Part shown: piece after piece, positions 1-5,608 of the stretch | How positions within the stretch are numbered: position 1 is the stretch's first letter | How the letters are laid out: each line of letters starts with the position of its first letter | NCBI GenBank assembly: GCA_029777735.1 | Contig: JAKORR010000809.1 | Span: forward strand, 1-6,958 | Direction: 5' to 3' | DNA from: Armatimonadota bacterium | GTDB taxonomy: Bacteria > Armatimonadota > Zipacnadia > Zipacnadales > FEN-943 | Length of the DNA stretch: 6,958 nt | Translations under genes and position numbers: made by a program | The notes under the pieces: generated by a model | Told to the model about the DNA's origin: nothing | Databases searched by the model: none | What the model saw: the letters and a program-made list of their open reading frames with translations, nothing else

Positions 1-434
1 ATGTGGCGCGATACCGCCGCCGCCTCAGCGGGCCGCTCCTAGACCGCATCGACATCCATATGGAGGTACCGCGGCCACGGGCCGAGGAGCTAATGGGACC
101 AGACGCGGGAGAACCCTCGGAGCGAATCCGGCAGCGCGTCTGCGAAGCCAGGGAGCGCCAGCGTAAGCGCTATGAGGAAACGCCCTTCAGGAAGAACGCC
201 GACCTCACGGCGCGGGCCGTGCGCGAGTTCTGCCCGCTGACAGCCGAGGCCCAAGCGCTTCTGCGTACGGCTATGGATCAGTTTGCACTCAGCGCTCGGG
301 CGCACGACAAGGTGCTCAAGGTTGCCCGTACCATAGCCGACCTAGAAGACTGTGACGACCTGCGCACGGCACATATCGCCGAGGCCATACAGTACCGGAT
401 CACCGACCGGCGACTATGGACCGAGATGCACTGA
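1..434 (+). CDS. comM: ComM/YifB-family Mg-chelatase-like AAA+ ATPase, C-terminal fragment (5' end outside window)
   Basis: This is the last 144 or so codons of a protein that would normally be about 500 residues. The reading frame runs in from the window edge, with the first complete codon at position 3; the GTG there is an internal codon, not a start. Visible near the beginning is the block SGPLLDRIDIHMEVPRP, typical of the end of the AAA+ Mg-chelatase core. After a charged helical stretch (REARERQRKRYEE-like) comes the Mg-chelatase C-terminal domain, with KVLKVARTIADLE and HIAEAIQYR, both highly characteristic of ComM/YifB. The Walker A and B motifs would lie upstream, outside the window. 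In naturally competent proteobacteria ComM is a hexameric DNA helicase that promotes branch migration during transformation; in other phyla the role of YifB homologues is less clear. The gene ends at TGA 432-434 and converges on zwf. The family call is firm; the exact role in this organism is inferred. Confidence 0.93.
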   Translation, partial: VARYRRRLSGPLLDRIDIHMEVPRPRAEELMGPDAGEPSERIRQRVCEARERQRKRYEETPFRKNADLTARAVREFCPLTAEAQALLRTAMDQFALSARAHDKVLKVARTIADLEDCDDLRTAHIAEAIQYRITDRRLWTEMH

Positions 435-509
435 GGCTGTAACGTTGGGTGGGCGCCGCATCCGAAGTGCTCGGTTCGAGTCGCGAGGTTCAGTGACAGG
501 CGCCGACAC
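435..509. other. Convergent intergenic spacer between comM and zwf
   Basis: This 75-nt gap separates the stop of the plus-strand ATPase gene from the stop of minus-strand zwf, so transcripts from both sides must end in or near it. I see no strong GC hairpin followed by a T-run on either strand. The best elements are a 4-bp stem with a 3-nt loop (CTCG-GTT-CGAG, 470-480) and the self-complementary hexamer GGCGCC occurring twice (452-457 and 499-504), which could pair over a long loop. Neither is a convincing intrinsic terminator. Confidence 0.5.
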
Positions 510-2051
510 CTAGAGCTCGCAGTGGCTCCCGTGGGATAGGCCCTTGCAGGGGTAGCGCCATCGACTGTCGTAAGGGACTAGCATCTCATCAGCCTTCTGC
601 GGTCCCCAGCTTCCAGCCGGATAGCCGTACAGGGGGATAGACGCGTCCTCAGAGAACGCCCGGGCTATTGGGTCCACGAAGGCCCAGCACGCCTCGACGG
701 CGTCATTTCGAGCGTAAAGGGTCGCATCTCCCAGCATGCAGTCGAGCAGCAGGCGTTCGTAGGCGCTCGGGAGATACGCATCGGTCAGATCCGAGTAATG
801 GAAGTCCATCGCCACGTCGCGCACCTCAAAGCCGGCCCCCGGCACCTTCATCCCGAAACTCAGAATGATTCCCTCGTCGGGCTGAAGTCTCAGCACAAGC
901 TGGTTGTATCTTACGCCTTCCCGGCAGCTCCTGTCGAAGAGGCAGTGAGGCGTTTGGCGGAAGTTCACCACCACTTCTGTCACCCGTACTGGTAGGCGCT
1001 TGCCGGTGCGCACGAAGAAAGGCACACCTCCCCAACGCCAGTTATCCAGATACAGCCGCATTGCCACATAGGTCTCGGTCATGGAGGCGGGCGCGACGCC
1101 GGGCTCTTCGCGGTAGGCGGCCAGGCGCCCGCCAAGAACCTTGCCCTCCACGTACTGCCCACGCACAACGCAGTCGGAGACCTCCTCGGGTTTCACCGGC
1201 CGCAACGCCTGGAACACCTTCACCGTCTCATTGCGTACTGAGGTTGCATCGAACCGTGTCGGCGGCTCCATCGCCACCATCGCCAGCACCTGCAGAAGGT
1301 GGTTTTGGAACATGTCGCGTAGTGCCCCAACCCGGTCGTAATAGGCCCCGCGGTTGTTCACACCCGCGTCCTCAGCGGCGGTGATCTGTACGTCGTGGAC
1401 GTAGTTGCGATTCCACAGTGGTTCGAAGATGCCGTTAGCAAAGCGGAGCACCAGAAGGTTCTGAACGCTCTCCTTGCCCAAGTAGTGGTCGATACGGTAA
1501 ATCTGGTTCTCGGCAAAGATTTCTTGAAGCTTGCGGTTGAGCGCCTGGGCAGAGGCCAAATCGTAGCCGAAGGGTTTCTCCACTATGACACGCCGCCATG
1601 GCCCGCCCTCAGTTTGGCACGTCAGGCCCTGCGCGGCCAGCCCCTCAGCCACCGTCTCATAGAGCACGGGCGGAGTCGCCATGTAGTAAAGATAGTTGCC
1701 GCCCATGCCTTGGGCACGATCCAACTCCTCGAGGCGTATTCTGACCTTGGCATATTCCTCGGCGAGACCAGTGTCGATCGGCTGGTAGAAAAGAACGCGA
1801 GCGAAGCGCTCCAAGGTCGCCGCGTCGTCCGAGCGGAGTTGGGCATGCCTGCGCACGCCTTCTATCATTCGCTCGCGGAACTCGTCGTCTGTGAGAGGCG
1901 TACGGCTGACACCAAGAACCGCAAAGTGATCGGGCAGCAGATCTTGGCAATACAGATCGAAGAGCGCTGGCAGAAGCTTCGTCTGGGTCAAATTGCCGGA
2001 AGCACCGAAAATGACCACGCAGCAATCGGCGGGCTTCCTCACCGCGTTCAC
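510..2051 (-). CDS. zwf: Glucose-6-phosphate 1-dehydrogenase
   Basis: Oxidises glucose-6-phosphate to 6-phosphoglucono-lactone, the first step of the oxidative pentose phosphate pathway, in the cytoplasm. The 513-residue length is normal for the family. The N-terminal Rossmann fold carries GASGN at residues 16-20 and a lysine at 25. GVSR at 47-50 supplies the arginine (R50) that in the Leuconostoc enzyme contacts the NADP 2'-phosphate, so NADP+ use is likely. EKPFG is at 158-162. The signature RIDHYLGK is at 186-193 (His189), and the second active-site histidine is His251 in FQNHLLQ. One oddity: the fingerprint reads GASGNLTQTK where most members have GASGDLTxRK. The start is a GTG at 2051 that overlaps the pgl stop as GTGA. 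However, the AAGGAG site at 2053-2058 is only 1 nt from this GTG and lies 10 nt from a second in-frame GTG at 2042, so the true start may be 2042 (510 residues). It is the last gene of the operon. Confidence 0.97.
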   Translation of the reverse strand: MNAVRKPADCCVVIFGASGNLTQTKLLPALFDLYCQDLLPDHFAVLGVSRTPLTDDEFRERMIEGVRRHAQLRSDDAATLERFARVLFYQPIDTGLAEEYAKVRIRLEELDRAQGMGGNYLYYMATPPVLYETVAEGLAAQGLTCQTEGGPWRRVIVEKPFGYDLASAQALNRKLQEIFAENQIYRIDHYLGKESVQNLLVLRFANGIFEPLWNRNYVHDVQITAAEDAGVNNRGAYYDRVGALRDMFQNHLLQVLAMVAMEPPTRFDATSVRNETVKVFQALRPVKPEEVSDCVVRGQYVEGKVLGGRLAAYREEPGVAPASMTETYVAMRLYLDNWRWGGVPFFVRTGKRLPVRVTEVVVNFRQTPHCLFDRSCREGVRYNQLVLRLQPDEGIILSFGMKVPGAGFEVRDVAMDFHYSDLTDAYLPSAYERLLLDCMLGDATLYARNDAVEACWAFVDPIARAFSEDASIPLYGYPAGSWGPQKADEMLVPYDSRWRYPCKGLSHGSHCEL

Positions 2052-2824
2052 TCTCCTTGCTCACTTGAAGCGCGCAGCAGGGCAGCGGCCTGGGTATCCA
2101 GGAACCATAGGAGCCTACCGGCCACCGGCCGCACGAGCTGCGCCGGGACCGGGTCAGGCCCACTCGGCTCGGCCAGAACGCGCCGCACAATCTTGGCCTT
2201 GCCGGAGCCCACGACCAGGAAGACCACGGTTGCGGCAGCGTTGATGACCGGCAGCGTAAGCGTCAGGCGCCAGGCGTTAAGCTTCGCCACGTGCTCGGCA
2301 GCGACCCAGCGGCGCTCCTCGTTGAGCAGCGGCGACCCAGGAAAGAGGGAAGCTGTGTGGCCGTCCTCTCCCACCCCCAGAAGCATCAGATCGAAGCGTG
2401 GCGTCGGTGAGGAACCTCTTGCACAGTCTGCTTCCGCGCCGAAAAATTCACGCAGCTCCTGTTCGTACTCTTGGGCAGCGTAATGCGGCTCAAGCTCCCC
2501 ACGAAGGCGATGTACATTCCCAGGCCGCAGCCCAATCCGGTTCAACAGTGTCTCGCGAACCAGCCGGTAATTGCTGTCGGGGCTACGCGGGGAAACGCAC
2601 CGCTCATCAGCCCAGAAGACATGGACTTGCGCCCATTCATGAGAGGCGAGAATGCCCTGGTCAGCCAGCCGCGTGTAGGTGGCACCAGGCGTAGAGCCGC
2701 CCGAGAGCGCGACCGCGAAGCGCCCTCTCGCGCCTATCGCCTGTCGTGCTAAGCGGGCGAACAAGCCGCAAGTCGCCTCAGCCACGGCCTTGGGATCGTC
2801 GCAAACCAGCACATCAGGCCTCAC
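2048..2824 (-). CDS. pgl: 6-phosphogluconolactonase (DevB/SOL type)
   Basis: Hydrolyses 6-phosphoglucono-lactone, the product of Zwf, to 6-phosphogluconate. The 258-residue protein fits the glucosamine-6-phosphate isomerase/lactonase fold. Motifs seen are SGGSTP at residues 41-46 (phosphate-binding loop), WADERCV at 71-77, SPDSNYR at 81-87, the strongly diagnostic GVGEDGHTASLFPG at 150-163, and WFLD at 240-243 near the end. The open frame continues upstream to 3061, but that extra 79-codon part lies inside gnd, is rich in Cys, Arg and Ser, and does not resemble the family. The GTG at 2824 is the only plausible start between the gnd stop and the conserved domain; GAGGTGA at 2835-2841 lies 10 nt before it. 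The gene starts 43 nt after gnd, and its TGA overlaps the upstream zwf start, which suggests coupled translation of two consecutive enzymes. Confidence 0.95.
   Translation of the reverse strand: MRPDVLVCDDPKAVAEATCGLFARLARQAIGARGRFAVALSGGSTPGATYTRLADQGILASHEWAQVHVFWADERCVSPRSPDSNYRLVRETLLNRIGLRPGNVHRLRGELEPHYAAQEYEQELREFFGAEADCARGSSPTPRFDLMLLGVGEDGHTASLFPGSPLLNEERRWVAAEHVAKLNAWRLTLTLPVINAAATVVFLVVGSGKAKIVRRVLAEPSGPDPVPAQLVRPVAGRLLWFLDTQAAALLRASSEQGE
2053..2058 (-). promoter_or_regulatory. Ribosome binding site of zwf, inside the 3' end of pgl
   Basis: AAGGAG on the minus strand within the last codons of pgl. It is 1 nt from the GTG at 2051, too close for normal use, and 10 nt from the in-frame GTG at 2042. 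Either 2042 is the real start, or 2051 is reached by re-initiation from the overlapping pgl stop. Confidence 0.65.
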
Positions 2825-2834
2825 GGGCCACCAC

Positions 2835-2841
2835 TCACCTC
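2835..2841 (-). promoter_or_regulatory. Ribosome binding site of pgl
   Basis: GAGGTGA on the minus strand, complementary to the 16S rRNA tail, with a somewhat long 10-nt gap to the GTG at 2824. It lies in the 43-nt gap after gnd and supports the short form of pgl. Confidence 0.7.
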
Positions 2842-2867
2842 GCGTGCAGTCGCCGCGCTCCCGGTCG

Positions 2868-3776
2868 TCACTCTCTACGCTGGACCTCGTGCCCACCGAA
2901 CTGCTCGCGCAGAACCGCCAGCAGCTTGTCGCCGAAGGGAGCCTCTTCTCGCGAGCGGATGCGGCGCAGCAGAGAGAGCGTAATGACCGGCAAGGACACA
3001 TTCTGCTCCAGACCCTCCAGGACCGCCCAGCGTCCCTCGCCGGAGTCCGGCACTTGGCCAATCACCTTGTCCAGTGTCGGATCCTGGGCGAGCGACCGCT
3101 CGATGAGGTCCAGCAGCCAGGAGCGGATCACGCTTCCGTGCTGCCAGATACGGGCAATCTGGTTCGGGTCCAAGCTGAACTCGGTCTTGGCGTGCAACAG
3201 TGCGAAACCCTCGGCGTAGGCTTCCATCATGCCATATTCGATGCCGTTGTGGACCATCTTGGCAAAGTGGCCAGCGCCATGCGTCCCCACGTGTCCCCAG
3301 CCCAAGGCGGGTCCCAGGGCCAGCGTCTCGAGCACAGGACATAGGCGCTCGACAGCCTGGGCCTCCCCACCGACCATCATGCTGTAGCCCTCTAACAGAC
3401 CCCATACGCCCCCGCTGACGCCCACGTCAACGAAGTCGAGACCCTTTGCGCAGAAGAGTGTGGCCCGGCGGATTGTGTCCTTGTAGTAGCTGTTAGCTCC
3501 GTCCACCATCATGTCGCCGGGAAGTAGTAGGTCAGCCAGCTTGGTTAGGTGCGTCTCGGTGACGTCACCGGCGGGGAGCATGAGCCAAACGATGCGCGGA
3601 GCTGCCAGCCTGTCCACCAGCTCCTCTAGCGACGGCACCGTGTCGGCGCCGTGCTTGGCGATGCGAAGTCTAGGCCCCTCCGAGCGGTTGAAGGCCACCA
3701 CGCGGTGCCCTCCCTCCAGCAGACGCACGGTCATGCCAAAGCCCATTCGTCCCAGTCCAACGATTCCTAGCTCCAT
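2868..3776 (-). CDS. gnd: 6-phosphogluconate dehydrogenase, decarboxylating, short (about 300-residue) type
   Basis: Converts 6-phosphogluconate to ribulose-5-phosphate and CO2. At 302 residues it belongs to the short class (the gnd-related/YqeC-like group), which lacks much of the C-terminal helical domain of the roughly 470-residue E. coli-type enzyme. Seen in order: nucleotide-binding GLGRMG at 7-12; FNRS at 29-32; DGANSYYKDT at 92-101; VSGGVWG at 120-126; and GHFAKMVHNGIEYGMMEAYAEG at about 169-190, carrying the expected catalytic Lys173 and the substrate-binding Asn177 and Glu180. FNRS after the second strand matches NADP-using Gnd proteins, whereas NAD-preferring short forms usually have an acidic residue there. 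The start is the ATG at 3776. An in-frame ATG at 3791 is rejected because the strong GGGAGGT ribosome site (3783-3789) overlaps it and sits 6 nt before 3776. It lies between pgi and pgl in the operon. Confidence 0.95.
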   Translation of the reverse strand: MELGIVGLGRMGFGMTVRLLEGGHRVVAFNRSEGPRLRIAKHGADTVPSLEELVDRLAAPRIVWLMLPAGDVTETHLTKLADLLLPGDMMVDGANSYYKDTIRRATLFCAKGLDFVDVGVSGGVWGLLEGYSMMVGGEAQAVERLCPVLETLALGPALGWGHVGTHGAGHFAKMVHNGIEYGMMEAYAEGFALLHAKTEFSLDPNQIARIWQHGSVIRSWLLDLIERSLAQDPTLDKVIGQVPDSGEGRWAVLEGLEQNVSLPVITLSLLRRIRSREEAPFGDKLLAVLREQFGGHEVQRRE

Positions 3777-3782
3777 ATGGCT

Positions 3783-3789
3783 ACCTCCC
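3783..3789 (-). promoter_or_regulatory. Ribosome binding site of gnd
   Basis: GGGAGGT on the minus strand, 6 nt before the ATG at 3776. Its first base is the last base of the in-frame ATG at 3791, so that upstream codon cannot use it. This site decides the start. Confidence 0.88.
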
Positions 3790-3862
3790 ATAGTCCGCTG
3801 TACTGAGTCCGCACGGTCTCCTTGGGCTCCACGGCGTCAGTGGGCCTCGTAGTTGAGCTCTA

Positions 3863-5563
3863 TCATTGCACTGCCTTCAGTAGTCTAGCGAGGCCCGCCT
3901 CCACGTCGCCCTTGAGGTGCAAGCGCAGGAACCGACGCCCCCCGTCCAGCAGTGCCTGCCGGTCGCCCAAAGCCTGCGCTGCCTCAAGCACGCCGAAGGT
4001 CATGGAAGAAGCATCTTTGCCAGCTTCGTCGGGGATGGGCACATCCCGAGCGGCATCAGCGGTCAGTTGCAGGAACACGCCGGTGTTACCGTCGCCCTTG
4101 TGGAGCTGGCCAGTTGAGTGCAGGAAGCGAGGCCCGTATCCCACGGTGGTCGCCACCCTGTAACGGTCGCGAAGCGCCAAGCGCAGGCGCTGCAGGGCTG
4201 CTGTCGTCTCGCGGGTGGGAGGCAGATACGCTTGTAGGGCAATGTAGTCGCCAGGCCGTACGAGTGCGAGAAGATTGGCTAGGGCCTGCTCGGGGCTGCC
4301 CACAGGCATGTTGGAGTACGCCACGAGACCCTCATCCTGCGCCGAAGGTTCAAGCTCGGGGAGTCTCCGCGTGCTCTTATATGCGTCTGTGGCGGCTCGG
4401 GCTGCCTTTTTCGCCGACTCCACGTTCGGTTGGTTGAAGGGATTGACGCCCATAAGGTGCGCCGCCACAGCCGTCGCCACTTCCCAGCGGAAAAACTCAC
4501 GCCCAAGGTCGTAGACATCGCCCAGATCGATCTGCACGACCGGTTGGCCCGCCTCTATAAGCTGCCCCACGGCCTCGTCCTGGTTTGCGTCACCATCAAG
4601 GCGTAGGTAAACAAATAGCCTGTCATTGCCGTAGGCGGCGAGGTTGAGGGGTGTCTCGCCGTCTACGGGCAGGATGCCCTTGCCCAACTTGCCTGTGCTC
4701 TCGGCGATGAGCTGCTCCAGCCAAGCTCCAAAGGCCCCCAAGGCAGGCGATGTGACAAGCGTCAGCTTGTCGCGCCCAGACAGAGTCAGACTCCCGAGCA
4801 CGGCGCCGAGCCAGAAGCCCGGGTTGTCGCCTGTGACTGGTTCGCAGGAGGCTCGGCACCTGCGCGCCATCCCGCCCGCACGGTACAGCAGCTCCCTTAG
4901 GTCCACGCCCACGAGCGCAGCAGCCACCAGGCCGAAGTAGGAGAGGGCCGAGTAACGCCCGCCGATGTTAGGATCGTTGACGAAGCAGCGGCGGAAGCCG
5001 TACTGCACAGCCTGCTGAGCAAGCAGGCTGCCTGGGTCGGTGATGGCAACGAAGTGCTCTCCAGCTTGCCCCACCCCTAGCAGCTGCTCTGCCAGGTTGT
5101 AGAAATAATTCATAAAGGACAGCGGCTCGACTGTCGTCCCAGACTTGCTGGATACAATGAACAACGTCTCGGCCGGGACAAGCGCGTCGGTGTAGGCCAG
5201 GACGGCGCCCGGATCGGTGCTGTCAAGCACCCACAGCCGCAGGAAACCCCGTGCCGACCCAAAGGTCTGGCTGTATAGCTCTGGCGCCAGACTGGATCCA
5301 CCCATGCCCATGAGCAGCGCTTGGGTGTAGCCAGCCCGCCCCACCTCATCGACGAAGGCTTCGATCTCTGGCACGGCCGACAGCATGTTGAAGGGGCTCT
5401 GCAACCAGCCCAGTCGGTTAGCAATGTCCGCTGGATCGTCGGACCATATCCTCCAGTCGATAGCCCATAACCGCTCGACGATGTGGTCTGTGTGCATGCG
5501 CTCAAGAGCCGCGTCAACAGTGCCCTCATGGACACCCAGGTAAGCGGTCACTGTGGAATCCAC
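3863..5563 (-). CDS. pgi: Glucose-6-phosphate isomerase, of the type found as the C-terminal half of transaldolase fusions
   Basis: Interconverts glucose-6-phosphate and fructose-6-phosphate. The 566-residue protein contains two SIS (sugar isomerase) domains. Features seen: GMGGSSLAPEL at 86-96; LDSTDPG at 113-119; the phosphate-binding SSKSGTT at 138-144; the family signature NIGGRYSALSYFG at 199-211 with Arg203; QLIAESTGKLGKG at 284-296, with Glu288 as the probable catalytic base; NPFNQPNVESAK at 374-385; and GPRFLHSTGQLHKG at 477-490 near the C terminus. These segments, and the N-terminal AALERMHTDHIVERLWAIDW-like region, resemble from memory the isomerase half of the roughly 950-residue transaldolase/isomerase proteins, yet no transaldolase domain precedes it here. 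The GTG start is well supported by AAGGAGGT at 5573-5580, 9 nt upstream. It lies 45 nt after tkt. The isomerase function is firm; the subfamily assignment is from recall. Confidence 0.94.
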   Translation of the reverse strand: MDSTVTAYLGVHEGTVDAALERMHTDHIVERLWAIDWRIWSDDPADIANRLGWLQSPFNMLSAVPEIEAFVDEVGRAGYTQALLMGMGGSSLAPELYSQTFGSARGFLRLWVLDSTDPGAVLAYTDALVPAETLFIVSSKSGTTVEPLSFMNYFYNLAEQLLGVGQAGEHFVAITDPGSLLAQQAVQYGFRRCFVNDPNIGGRYSALSYFGLVAAALVGVDLRELLYRAGGMARRCRASCEPVTGDNPGFWLGAVLGSLTLSGRDKLTLVTSPALGAFGAWLEQLIAESTGKLGKGILPVDGETPLNLAAYGNDRLFVYLRLDGDANQDEAVGQLIEAGQPVVQIDLGDVYDLGREFFRWEVATAVAAHLMGVNPFNQPNVESAKKAARAATDAYKSTRRLPELEPSAQDEGLVAYSNMPVGSPEQALANLLALVRPGDYIALQAYLPPTRETTAALQRLRLALRDRYRVATTVGYGPRFLHSTGQLHKGDGNTGVFLQLTADAARDVPIPDEAGKDASSMTFGVLEAAQALGDRQALLDGGRRFLRLHLKGDVEAGLARLLKAVQ

Positions 5564-5572
5564 TGATACGGA

Positions 5573-5580
5573 ACCTCCTT
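5573..5580 (-). promoter_or_regulatory. Ribosome binding site of pgi
   Basis: AAGGAGGT on the minus strand, 9 nt before the GTG at 5563, is a full-strength match to the 16S rRNA 3' end. It fixes the pgi start and shows that the protein begins here rather than as the end of a longer fusion. Confidence 0.9.
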
Positions 5581-5608
5581 GGCTGATCCTGGCGTCCTCT
5601 CGCGACAG

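Noticed and set aside
470..490. tRNA T-loop-like sequence GGTTCGAGTC in the comM-zwf spacer
   Set aside because: The flanking bases do not form the T stem, and no acceptor, D or anticodon arm is present.
1395..2483. A 362-codon plus-strand open frame opposite zwf and pgl
   Set aside because: It lies wholly antisense to two well-supported enzyme genes, its product has low-complexity Arg/Ser/Ala stretches in its second half and no family motif, and long antisense frames are common in GC-rich DNA.
2825..3061. N-terminal extension of pgl up to an ATG at 3061
   Set aside because: It overlaps the 3' end of gnd by about 190 nt, encodes Cys/Arg/Ser-rich sequence unlike lactonases, and the GTG at 2824 with its own ribosome site gives a normal-length protein.
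2679..3344. Plus-strand open frames opposite pgl and gnd (2679-3344, 2746-3219)
   Set aside because: Antisense shadows of conserved genes, with Arg/Ser/Pro-rich products and no motifs.
3777..3791. Alternative gnd start ATG at 3791
   Set aside because: The GGGAGGT ribosome site lies between this ATG and the next one at 3776, and the conserved family N terminus begins at the latter.
3767..3832. A 21-codon minus-strand frame (GTG at 3832) across the pgi-gnd spacer into gnd
   Set aside because: No ribosome site precedes the GTG, it overlaps the gnd start in another frame, and it has no recognisable content.
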